Source: an uncultured Porphyromonadaceae bacterium (GTDB taxonomy: Bacteria; Bacteroidota; Bacteroidia; Bacteroidales; Muribaculaceae). From it: a stretch of DNA of 17,434 nt. The notes under the pieces were generated by a model. It worked only from the letters and a program-made list of their open reading frames with translations. It made no database searches and had not been told where the DNA came from. Below, one piece after another: positions 7,776 through 14,598 of the stretch. A program made the translations under genes and the position numbers. Position 1 is the first letter of the stretch. The number at the start of each line of letters is the position of its first letter. Where the stretch lies: positions 1 to 17,434 of the forward strand of contig URZG01000014.1 in NCBI GenBank assembly GCA_900552325.1. Direction: 5' to 3'.

Positions 7776-7808
7776 GAGTGGGCGCGCCGTCAATCGGCGC
7801 GCCCACTC
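7776..7808. terminator. 14-bp GC-rich hairpin terminator between convergent genes
   Basis: 7776-7789 pairs perfectly with 7795-7808, with the 5-nt loop TCAAT. On + it is followed by TTATTTG, a modest U-run. An outer pairing ATCACAA (7752-7758) with TTGTGAT (7813-7819) could extend it. It serves the + strand gene ending at 7752 and may also stop the - strand regulator transcript ending at 7846. Confidence 0.85.
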
Positions 7809-7845
7809 TTATTTGTGATGCTTTATGACGCTTGTAGAGACGTTC

Positions 7846-9657
7846 TTACAAGGTGTTGATGAGATTGTCGAGCGATTCGTCCTTGCCCATGCCGAGTTTT
7901 TTGCGGATGCGGTAGCGGGCGGAGTTTACGGAGGCACGCGATATGCCGAGAGCCAGAGCGATGTCGTCGGTCGACTGCCCGATGCGTATGAGCATGCAAA
8001 GATTTTCGTCGCCGGGGGGCAGTCCGGCGCACCGTGCCCGCAGGTGTGAGAGAAAGTCCGGGTATAGCGCTGAAAAAGAGTGGCGGAAACGGGCTGTGTC
8101 TTCTGCCGACATTGATGAGGGGGTTAGCTCGCTCCAGTCTTTGGTGTTAGCGCCTGTGGCCTGCATCTCCTCAAGTCGCCTGTTGAGCATTTTTTGGTTC
8201 TCAATAAGTGATGTGATTTGGTGGGAGTCTATTGCCCGGCGCCTGTTGTGGAGGCGGTGGCTGAGTAGCAGATAGATGCCGCTCCACACCAGCAGCGCCG
8301 CTCCGAAAACGCAGGCCATGGTCAGCCAGAACACTCTTTCGCGTTCCTTGGATATGGCTTCCTTCAGCAGGTGGTTCTCACGCTGGTGTGTGTTGACACG
8401 GTGCTGGAGGTCGGAAGCTATCGACTGGTAGCGGGCATGGCGGAGATCGAGGGTGTCGACGAGTGCGAAGGTTTCGGAGTAGAGCCGCGATGCATCGCCA
8501 AGGCGTCCCTCATCGCGGTAGGCGTTGATGAGGTGCCGGTTAGCTGTGAGCAGTAAAGCCGGCTCCTTGTATTTGGCGATGGAGTCGCGAAGGGATGCCA
8601 TCTGCGCCAGGCCGCCTTTGTCGCCGAGGAGCCAGCGGGCATTGGCGAGCATGAACCTTTCTTCCCAAAGGGTGAAATTATGGGCTTCACATTCGGTAAG
8701 GTCTGCCACTGCACGCCGAAGCGCGTCTGGATTGGAATCGCTTTTTACGGTAAGCACTGCCCTCCGTCCGCGCAGATAGCGCCTGATTATTCCCGCCGAC
8801 GGTGTAGCCAGCCGGTTCACTACGCGCTCAGCAGAGTCGAGATAGAAGAATGCCGAATCGGTGTCGCCCCGGTCGGAGAAAATGAAGGCCCTGAAATTCA
8901 GGACGTCGGTAAGCAGGAAATCGTTTGACTGAGCAGCTTTTAATGCCTCCATGTTGGCCGATAGGGCTGAATCATACATTTCCACATTGGAGTATAGGTT
9001 CGCCTTGTTGCCGAGGTAAAGCACCATCTCACGCTGCGGATGTCCGTTGGCCTCTATTGTGTCGTAAGCCTCGTTGAGATAGTTCATGCCAAGAGGATAA
9101 TTCCCCAGAGTGCAGCTGAGCATCGCCGCCTGCGCCAGTACCTCGGCCGAGCGCCAGTGGCCGCCGTGGCGCATGGCCTGAACGGCTCGCATTTGTTGAT
9201 CGTAGGCCCGTGGAGCGTCGGTTGGGGTGAGTATGCAAGCCAACATGTGGGCGCAGACCTCTTCCTGCGTAGGGTCGGAGGAGCGCGGATGCGACAATGC
9301 GGCTTCCGTGACGGAATCAAGGTCGGGACGCGACAGAACGTAAGAACACAGCGCCCTGTGTGCGGATATATAGAGGCGCGAAGGTTCAGATACCTTAAGT
9401 CTGCCCACTGAATCCAGCAGAGAAGCATAGAGATCGGTTTTGCCGGCGTTTACGGCCTGATAGTATGCCAGATGGTAGATTATGCCTGCCTCGCCGGGGG
9501 AAGCCTTGATGCGGGCTATGCAGGTGGCGAGACCTTCAGCTGGCGGCATGGAGGCCAAGGAGTCGGCAAATTGCCTGAGATTATCGTCGCTGCCGCGTTT
9601 ATGGCAGCCGGGCAGGAATAACAGAATTAGGACGGCGAACCACAGTATTTTTCTCAT
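7846..9657 (-). CDS. membrane-bound TPR-type regulator with C-terminal LuxR-like HTH
   Basis: A probable one-component signal-transducing regulator of 603 aa. The N-terminus is a signal sequence ending in LFLPGC (Cys18), compatible with a lipobox. Residues ~25-410 are alpha-helical with TPR-like pairs (for example ~165-202, ~212-242, ~252-283, ~370-402). A charged helix (~410-440, coiled-coil-like) leads to one membrane segment (about 442-465, FWLTMACVFGAALLVW...). It is followed by RLHNRRR, so by the positive-inside rule the C-terminus is cytoplasmic and the TPR part periplasmic. A second coiled-coil-like stretch (~477-500) precedes the HTH (~549-600: DENLCMLIRIGQSTDDIALA, then GISRASVNSARYRIRKKLG). 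That is the pattern of LuxR/GerE-type DNA-binding domains. Similar TPR-TM-HTH proteins are common in Bacteroidales, and the ligand is unknown. The nearby ATCTATTG repeats, at its own promoter and at the divergent secreted pair, suggest autoregulation and control of those genes. That link is inferred. Confidence 0.85.
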   Translation of the reverse strand: MRKILWFAVLILLFLPGCHKRGSDDNLRQFADSLASMPPAEGLATCIARIKASPGEAGIIYHLAYYQAVNAGKTDLYASLLDSVGRLKVSEPSRLYISAHRALCSYVLSRPDLDSVTEAALSHPRSSDPTQEEVCAHMLACILTPTDAPRAYDQQMRAVQAMRHGGHWRSAEVLAQAAMLSCTLGNYPLGMNYLNEAYDTIEANGHPQREMVLYLGNKANLYSNVEMYDSALSANMEALKAAQSNDFLLTDVLNFRAFIFSDRGDTDSAFFYLDSAERVVNRLATPSAGIIRRYLRGRRAVLTVKSDSNPDALRRAVADLTECEAHNFTLWEERFMLANARWLLGDKGGLAQMASLRDSIAKYKEPALLLTANRHLINAYRDEGRLGDASRLYSETFALVDTLDLRHARYQSIASDLQHRVNTHQRENHLLKEAISKERERVFWLTMACVFGAALLVWSGIYLLLSHRLHNRRRAIDSHQITSLIENQKMLNRRLEEMQATGANTKDWSELTPSSMSAEDTARFRHSFSALYPDFLSHLRARCAGLPPGDENLCMLIRIGQSTDDIALALGISRASVNSARYRIRKKLGMGKDESLDNLINTL

Positions 9658-9676
9658 GGCTTGAAATAACTTTATG

Positions 9677-9684
9677 CAAAACTA
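9677..9684 (-). promoter_or_regulatory. candidate -7 box (TAGTTTTG) for the TPR-HTH regulator
   Basis: On the - strand TAGTTTTG matches TAnnTTTG. It sits 19 bases upstream of the ATG, giving a very short leader of roughly 16 nt. The -33 region is poor. One CTATTG copy (9693-9698) lies between -7 and -33, and the two full octamers lie about 52 and 64 bases upstream of the estimated start. Confidence 0.5.
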
Positions 9685-9690
9685 CTGATT

Positions 9691-9742
9691 TTCTATTGGA
9701 AAACATAGATTACGAGCCTTTATCTATTGATTTATCTATTGG
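9691..9742. promoter_or_regulatory. ATCTATTG motif cluster upstream of the regulator gene
   Basis: Two exact octamers ATCTATTG (9722-9729, 9734-9741) are spaced 12 bases. A 7/8 match, TTCTATTG (9691-9698), lies 31 bases before the first. The first is embedded in CTTTATCTATTGA (9718-9730), identical over 13 bases to 6378-6390. The second continues to ATCTATTGG, as at 6403-6411. A copy inside the promoter would suit repression, and the distal pair would suit activation. Binding factor unproven. Confidence 0.55.
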
Positions 9743-9765
9743 AACAGCGCGTTAAAACACCAAAA

Positions 9766-9796
9766 AAGGAGGAAAACGATAATCGCTTTCCTCCTT
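9766..9796 (-). terminator. intrinsic terminator on the - strand
   Basis: AAGGAGGAAA (9766-9775) pairs with TTTCCTCCTT (9787-9796). An inner CGA/TCG extension (9777-9779 with 9783-9785) closes a TAA loop, with one mismatch between. On the - strand the stem runs directly into six or more U residues (complement of 9762-9767). It lies upstream of the regulator gene and far from the channel gene, which has its own terminator, so it should end a separate transcript. Confidence 0.75.
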
Positions 9797-10104
9797 CACG
9801 TTTCAACTATTTATTTATGAGAGCCTCAGTATCTGGTATCACTACCCGATAAAAAGGACGAGGGATGTCAGATAAAAATGCTCTTCAAGTTGAGAGCGTG
9901 TGGCGTTGCGTTTCCCGTAAATCCTGCTGTAGTGGCGGATTCGGCCCGGCTTTCATCCGGTGGCGGATAACTTACATATCCCTTTGCGGCCCAGGTTCGT
10001 TATGAAACAGGGATTCATCGGAGACCTGGCCGGGAATATGGAGCCGGGGGGAAGGCGGCTCTCATGCCGCCGCGTTCGTGCCTCATTTACTACTATAACA
10101 ACTC
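9766..10104 (-). ncRNA. candidate structured non-coding RNA (~340 nt)
   Basis: A GC-rich, gene-free segment rich in local complementarity and ending in an intrinsic terminator. Helices seen (+ strand positions): 10054-10059 with 10066-10071 (GGCGGC/GCCGCC); 9991-9996 with 10024-10029, extended by 9987-9989 with 10030-10032 across a one-base bulge; 10002-10006 with 10014-10018 nested inside it; 9965-9969 with 9977-9981; 9946-9949 with 9957-9960; 9920-9924 with 9937-9941; 9880-9884 with 9893-9897; 9830-9835 with 9869-9874. The strand is chosen because the only U-tract terminator reads on -. The 5' end is a guess: CTTATTTGC (complement of 10109-10117) resembles a degraded -7 box. I looked for, and did not find, the signature bases of RNase P RNA, tmRNA, SRP RNA, TPP or cobalamin riboswitches. 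6S RNA remains possible. The functional class is unknown. Confidence 0.45.
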
Positions 10105-10254
10105 GTATGCAAATAAGATGAAACGATGATGGTAAAAAGTGTTTAAAATTTGTTTATCCGCCGTCATTATGCAACATGATTCAAACCGTTAACTTAAATT
10201 CCGCCTCTATTTTAACATTCATACCGTTATGCGGTAACATTAGCCTGTATAGAA
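10105..10254. other. AT-rich spacer upstream of the RNA candidate
   Basis: No coding frame is supported. The stretch is markedly AT-richer than its surroundings. It holds one short inverted repeat, TACCG/CGGTA (about 10222-10236), and no full TAnnTTTG box that I could find on the - strand. Its likely role is the promoter region for the - strand RNA candidate. Confidence 0.35.
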
Positions 10255-10306
10255 AAGGGTGCGCCCTCCGTAAAGACCGCAGTCTTTGATGGAATGGCGC
10301 ACCCTT
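10255..10306 (-). terminator. compound hairpin terminator after the MscS-type gene
   Basis: AAGGGTGCGCC (10255-10265) pairs with GGCGCACCCTT (10296-10306), 11 bp. Inside is a second hairpin: AAAGAC (10272-10277) with GTCTTT (10282-10287), loop CGCA. On the - strand the outer stem runs into TTTTCT, a short U-run. It starts 27 bases after the channel gene's stop and closes the alaS-to-channel unit. Confidence 0.85.
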
Positions 10307-10333
10307 AGGGGTGAGATCCGTTGAAGTGACCGG

Positions 10334-11485
10334 TTACTGTTGGCCGGTGACGTGGACGTCGAGTTGCGGGAACGGGAAGTTGATTCCGTGCGAGGGGAGT
10401 TCGTTGTAGAACTTCTCGTTGTAATAATAGAAAACATCCCAGTAGTTGGCGGTTTTGGTCCAGGCGCGCACCTGGAGGTCTACCGAGGAGGCGCCCATCT
10501 CTGCCACGAATACTTTCGGGGAATAATCGGGCTTGGGAATCAAGGCCTCAAGGCGAGCCTGCCGACGGCGTTCCCAGCTGTCGATAGCTTTCTTTGTTTC
10601 GCGGTGGCGGTGCAGCAGCCGGTCCAGAAGTGACCGGTGTGGCTTTGGATCGGAGGCCTGGTCGGGATTAATGCCGGAAAGATCCTCATCTTCTGATGTG
10701 TTGCCTTCGGGTCTGTCATTTTCATCGCCGATAATCTCTATGCCGTTGTCTGGTTTCGCGGCTCCTTGTTCGATACGTGTGTCGGAGGCGAACATTTCAA
10801 GAATCGCTTCGCGGGCTGCATCGACGCTATCGCCGTAGGAGATTGAGACTGTCCATGTTACGCGGCGGTATGCCTCGCGCGACCAGTTGTTTACCGAGCC
10901 GGTGGAGAGGCCCCCGTTGGGGATGGAGATCGACTTGTTGTCGTAGGTGGTGATTATGGTGGAGAAAATCTGTATCTCGCGCACCGTGCCGGCATATCCC
11001 TGAGCCTCGATATAGTCGCCGATTTTGTAGGGCTTGAGGAGGAGTATGAGTACGCCCCCGGCAAAATTCTGCAATGTGCCGCTTAGGGCCATACCGATGG
11101 CGACGCCGGCCGAGGCGAAGAGTGCCAGGAACGAGGTCGTCTCAATGCCGAGAATACCGATTACGGTGACTATAAGAATGAAGTATAGCACTATGTTGAT
11201 CAGCGACAGCACGAAAGTGGAGAGGGAACGGTCAATCTGGCGCCGCAGGAAGATGGTGCTTACTATCTTGTAGATCTTGCGTATCACGAAACGCCCGGCG
11301 TAGAACACCAGGATGGCTATGGCCAGATTTATGGCGAAATTCACCAGGTCCTGAGCCAGCCGCTCCAGAAGATCGTCGAACGACAGGGATTTCAGTTCTT
11401 TGATGCCTGAGGCGGCTTTCGCTATGTTGGTGGTGTCGGCAGGTTCGGGTGTGAGTCCCGGGAGTATGGATTGTAATGAGATCAT
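10334..11485 (-). CDS. MscS-family mechanosensitive ion channel with extra cytoplasmic segment
   Basis: Small-conductance mechanosensitive channel of the inner membrane, which opens under membrane tension to release solutes on hypo-osmotic shock. Of 383 aa, membrane helices lie at ~46-68, ~88-111 and the pore helix TM3 at ~115-150. TM3 has the family Gly/Ala pattern (SAGVAIGMALSGTLQNFAGG), followed by LLLKPYKIGDYIEAQGYAGTVREI and a beta domain with SIPNGGLSTGSVNNWSR. The vestibule domain is interrupted: after FASDTRIEQ (~232-240) come about 75-80 highly charged, low-complexity residues. The fold then resumes at PKVFVAEMGASSVDLQVRAW and ends FPQLDVHV. The reference E. coli MscS is 286 aa, so the length excess matches this insert plus a longer N-terminus. 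The ATG lies 9 bases after the stop of the upstream C11 peptidase gene, so it is the last gene of the operon. Confidence 0.92.
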   Translation of the reverse strand: MISLQSILPGLTPEPADTTNIAKAASGIKELKSLSFDDLLERLAQDLVNFAINLAIAILVFYAGRFVIRKIYKIVSTIFLRRQIDRSLSTFVLSLINIVLYFILIVTVIGILGIETTSFLALFASAGVAIGMALSGTLQNFAGGVLILLLKPYKIGDYIEAQGYAGTVREIQIFSTIITTYDNKSISIPNGGLSTGSVNNWSREAYRRVTWTVSISYGDSVDAAREAILEMFASDTRIEQGAAKPDNGIEIIGDENDRPEGNTSEDEDLSGINPDQASDPKPHRSLLDRLLHRHRETKKAIDSWERRRQARLEALIPKPDYSPKVFVAEMGASSVDLQVRAWTKTANYWDVFYYYNEKFYNELPSHGINFPFPQLDVHVTGQQ

Positions 11486-11494
11486 AGTCAGTTT

Positions 11495-12694
11495 TTAGAA
11501 TTTCAGATGGCTTGCCACATCACGGTACCAGGCCAGCTGACGGTAATTGTCGCGGTCCATATCGGTTTCCGTTCGCGGCAGATAGGTGGTGAGTCCGCAA
11601 TGCGAGTTTATGGTGAAACTGTTCTGCAGATACAGACCTGGGGTGGCGGAGTGAGTTGTCACGGCTTCATCGAGTGCCGAGGTGAACCGCTCGTAGGACG
11701 ATACATTCAAGCCCTCGAAAGAGGATATTACGCCGTCGAGGTCGCAGTAATACCAGCGGTCGGTCTGCGGGGCGAACTGCTGGATGTTGCCGATGGAAGT
11801 CCTCGCCGAACCCTCGTCGTAGATCTCTTTCACACATTTGGCGAGGTTTTCCATTTTCGGGAGGTATATCGCCGAGAATGTGCACCCGAAGGCATCAGGG
11901 TCTTCATCAAAAGCGGCCGAAGGATCGTACCTGTCGCTGTAGTGGCTGAAAGTCGCTTTGGCTGCGGCCGCCGGGTCGGCGTCGGCCGGCATCAGGTAGG
12001 GGAGTGCGAGATGATATGGGGTGCCGTTCACAGGCAGTTCGGCGGCAGAAGCCACCATCCACGTGGCGGCGTCGCGCAGTTCGTAAGCCACTTCGGCACC
12101 TGCCATGAAGCAGCAGTCGAAGTATATGAAATCGAATCCTTTGCCGTTGAGCACGTTGGCCAGCGAGGTTACGCTCATGGCCTTGTCGGCCGTGCCGTCG
12201 TAGCCATAGGAGCGGGGCGTGGCTTTAGGTGTGTCTATGCCGGTGTTGATCCATCCGGAGGCGTGGCTCCACAGCACTATGCCGTAGCGGTTGGCGGGTG
12301 CGAGCGCTTTGGCATCGGCTATCACGCGGTTCATGGTTTCCTCCGAGGCCGAGGAAGCCATATCGGTATATGTCTTTAGTTCCCGGGTCCCTTCCCGGGT
12401 CCCTTCAAGGAGCTTCATCTCCGATTTGCCGGGGCTGACGTAGGCGTGGCGGAAAACAATGAGCCGCGACTTGCCGAACGCGCCCGCGCGGGCTGCCTGT
12501 TCCATCTCCGCGATATCCTTGAGATCGTACTGCGCCCATTCGTATGGGTAACCGAGATTGTTATTGGCTATCATATAGACCAGCACCGTGCGCGGCGTCG
12601 GTTCGTCGGGGGGGGCAGGCTTGTTGTCGGAGCACGCTGCCAGGAACGGAAGCAGCAGAAGAGCCGAGAATATTTTAAGAAATATACTTTTCAT
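11495..12694 (-). CDS. clostripain-family (C11) cysteine peptidase lipoprotein
   Basis: Predicted Arg/Lys-type endopeptidase of family C11 (clan CD, related to caspases and gingipains), anchored by lipid outside the cytoplasm. The signal peptide ends in LPFLAAC, a good lipobox with Cys21, followed by a Pro-rich linker. Family landmarks are TVLVYMIANNNL (~36-47), the catalytic His in LWSHASGW (His144), and the catalytic Cys in YFDCCFMAGAEVAYEL (Cys195, after Asp193 and Cys194, by alignment with the family's FDACLM motif). A later conserved region includes ASAAELP, where family members have ASEE. At 399 aa it is close to known short members such as PmC11. Residues ~97-107 contain TREGTREL, produced by a 12-base tandem duplication. 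It lies 18 bases after the LtaS-like gene and 9 bases before the channel gene. The substrate is unknown; maturation or surface-protein processing is plausible. Confidence 0.9.
   Translation of the reverse strand: MKSIFLKIFSALLLLPFLAACSDNKPAPPDEPTPRTVLVYMIANNNLGYPYEWAQYDLKDIAEMEQAARAGAFGKSRLIVFRHAYVSPGKSEMKLLEGTREGTRELKTYTDMASSASEETMNRVIADAKALAPANRYGIVLWSHASGWINTGIDTPKATPRSYGYDGTADKAMSVTSLANVLNGKGFDFIYFDCCFMAGAEVAYELRDAATWMVASAAELPVNGTPYHLALPYLMPADADPAAAAKATFSHYSDRYDPSAAFDEDPDAFGCTFSAIYLPKMENLAKCVKEIYDEGSARTSIGNIQQFAPQTDRWYYCDLDGVISSFEGLNVSSYERFTSALDEAVTTHSATPGLYLQNSFTINSHCGLTTYLPRTETDMDRDNYRQLAWYRDVASHLKF
12380..12403. repeat. 12-base in-frame tandem duplication
   Basis: TTCCCGGGTCCC occurs twice in direct succession (12380-12391 and 12392-12403) within the C11 peptidase gene. 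It encodes a repeated four-residue unit in the N-terminal part, before the catalytic His. It looks like a recent slippage duplication and keeps the frame. Confidence 0.9.
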
Positions 12695-12712
12695 ATTTTG
12701 GAGAGGTTAAAG

Positions 12713-14572
12713 TCATTGTTTCCCCGGCGCGGAATATGGCAGACGGTCGCGGAGGAGGTCGGCGGCGATGATGGTGGCGCCAACGCGTGGCTGGGCGTCG
12801 ATAAGGTGGAGTATGGAATCGGCGCGGGCCGATGTGGCGGCAGGTCGCACGGGGTATCCTGCGGCATAGGAGGGGAGGTCCGGGTCGAGTCCGGAGAAAC
12901 CCATGCCGGGCCATACGGGAGTGATGCCCATCTGGTCGAGGACAGTGGAATAGACGTCGATCTGTCCCATCACGGCGTCCCGGCGCCCGGGCACCGGCGC
13001 GTTCAGCACTATCATCGGCACAAACCCCTCGCCGCTGACCAGCGATGCATATTTGCCCCCGTCAAACTCACGAATCTCCTTGCGACTGTTGTTGAGGCCC
13101 TCGTGGTCGCCGACGATCACCACCATAGTCTCGGCCCAGTCAGCGCGCGTTTTCAGATAATCTATGAAGCTGCCTATGGCGGCATCGGCATAGTTCACTG
13201 CGGTACAGTACTCAAAGAGATGCCGCGGCCCCTCACCTGTGAAATTGACAAGGCGTGCGTCGGAATCTATTACCCAGGGATGGTGCGTGGAGAAAGTAAG
13301 TATCTCCACAATGGCAGTGGAACCTTCCGGCCATATTTCGCCCGACTGCATGCGGTCGGTTATCTGACGATAAAGCGACTTGTCGGTGGGGTTATGGGTA
13401 TGTCCGAAATGATCGGAGCAGTCCCAGTCGTTGCGGTAGACGGTCTTGTCGATTCCGAAAGCCTCGGCCATCGGCGCCTGGTTCCATGTGTTGGCCCGGT
13501 CGCCTGTCAACAGGTAAGTATCGGCTCCGAGGGCATGGTGCAGTTCCTTCGCCAGCGAGGGGTATGTGGAGCCGAAATAGCGCATGGAATAGACCGGGCT
13601 GTGGGTGGGATAGAGTCCGGTTGTCATCAGCAGCTGGCCGTCGATACTGCGGCCGCTTCCGGCCTGCGAATAGACGCGAGGACAATACCATGTGGTAGAG
13701 TCAGCCACCAGACGGTTGAGATTGGGCGTGAGTGTATGCCCCTGAAGCTCTTTGCCGAGCGGCCATGCCTCGAGCGATTCCACGAGAATAAATACCAGAT
13801 TACGGCGCCGAATGGAATCGCCCTGTGCTTTGCAAGCCGAGACGAGCTGTGTGTGGCGCTCAAGATAATCTTCGGCGAACGCCACGTTTTCAGCTGATTC
13901 GGCAGCTCCCGCCTCACAGGTGCCTGCGATGAGCGATGCCGGCACGGTGTAGATTACCGGCGGGGCGGAATGATAGTAACACTGGTTGCGGAGTGACTGT
14001 ATGTGTTCACGGATCCCGCCGTAAGGGAGTGTGAAACAAAATGTTGCGGCTGCACCGGCGAGTAGAGTGCAAACGTATGGTTTCCACGCAGGGACAATGG
14101 AGCGTCGCCGCATCGCCACCCATGTCAAAACGGCAATCAGCGGAAGCAGCATGTCGGTGAGCCGGAGTGATCCGGTGATTGAATCGGTGAATTCGGCAAC
14201 GTTTCCCGCCAGCAGGTAACTTGCGGCGGGTATCTCCTCGAAGTAAGTGCGGCAATACATCAGGTTGGCCTCCAGAAAAAGGTCAACGAGCAGCAACACG
14301 ATGAGTTGCAGAACGGCCCCTCCTTTTCGCATGAAGGCGGGGAGTGCGAGGATCATTGCCAGAGTGGCCGATGAGAGATAGGTGGCCGTGAATCCTAACG
14401 GACGGTAGTTGGTTACGGCACACCACAGCAGGTCGAAGCACAGCAGCGTCAGCCACGAACCGAGGAACGCCGCCGTGAAACGTGGGCGCCATAACGCCGA
14501 AGGCAGCAGAAAGCGCCAAAGGGCTCTCCACCACCTTCCTTTACCTTTATTTATATTTTCCGTTCTGTTCAC
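12713..14572 (-). CDS. LtaS-like membrane sulfatase-fold phosphotransferase
   Basis: An inner-membrane enzyme of the alkaline phosphatase superfamily, LTA synthase/phosphoglycerol transferase branch, 619 aa. The N-terminal half-domain has several hydrophobic helices (about 33-52, 60-80, 86-106, 138-155, 165-182). The catalytic domain (~255-600) would face the periplasm. Landmarks are FILVES (metal-binding Glu265), TPNLNRL, then SQAGSGRSIDG, where Ser309 stands at the place of the nucleophilic Thr of LtaS. Further on come FSTHHPW (~427-433) and VIVGDHEG (Asp489, His490). Gram-negative Bacteroidales have no lipoteichoic acid, so a phosphoglycerol or phosphoethanolamine transfer to a surface glycan or lipid is more likely. 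The start is GTG at 14572, directly preceded by an in-frame TAA; no ATG occurs before the second membrane helix. Gaps are 26 bases from gmd and 18 bases to the C11 gene, consistent with one operon. Confidence 0.88.
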   Translation of the reverse strand: MNRTENINKGKGRWWRALWRFLLPSALWRPRFTAAFLGSWLTLLCFDLLWCAVTNYRPLGFTATYLSSATLAMILALPAFMRKGGAVLQLIVLLLVDLFLEANLMYCRTYFEEIPAASYLLAGNVAEFTDSITGSLRLTDMLLPLIAVLTWVAMRRRSIVPAWKPYVCTLLAGAAATFCFTLPYGGIREHIQSLRNQCYYHSAPPVIYTVPASLIAGTCEAGAAESAENVAFAEDYLERHTQLVSACKAQGDSIRRRNLVFILVESLEAWPLGKELQGHTLTPNLNRLVADSTTWYCPRVYSQAGSGRSIDGQLLMTTGLYPTHSPVYSMRYFGSTYPSLAKELHHALGADTYLLTGDRANTWNQAPMAEAFGIDKTVYRNDWDCSDHFGHTHNPTDKSLYRQITDRMQSGEIWPEGSTAIVEILTFSTHHPWVIDSDARLVNFTGEGPRHLFEYCTAVNYADAAIGSFIDYLKTRADWAETMVVIVGDHEGLNNSRKEIREFDGGKYASLVSGEGFVPMIVLNAPVPGRRDAVMGQIDVYSTVLDQMGITPVWPGMGFSGLDPDLPSYAAGYPVRPAATSARADSILHLIDAQPRVGATIIAADLLRDRLPYSAPGKQ

Positions 14573-14598
14573 TTATAAATAACGGAAACAAGAGGTTG

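Noticed and set aside
7776..7808. Possible recombination or attachment site, because of the GGCGCGCC palindromes in the stem
   Set aside because: The hairpin sits between two convergent genes with a short U-run after it. Terminator function explains it, and no integrase or element boundary is nearby.
9901..9970. Possible cobalamin riboswitch, because the - strand has CCGCCACTACAGCAGG, resembling a B12-box fragment
   Set aside because: The required order of conserved elements (GGT...GGGAA...GCCACTG...ACCTGCC) is not present, and no cobalamin gene follows.
11507..12379. 290-codon + strand frame opposite the C11 peptidase gene
   Set aside because: Antisense to a gene with a lipobox and catalytic His/Cys motifs; composition typical of a shadow.
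12446..13897. Long open frame (483 codons) on the + strand across the C11 and LtaS-like genes
   Set aside because: It spans two well-supported - strand genes and their gap, and has no domain I can recognise. It is a GC-rich shadow frame.
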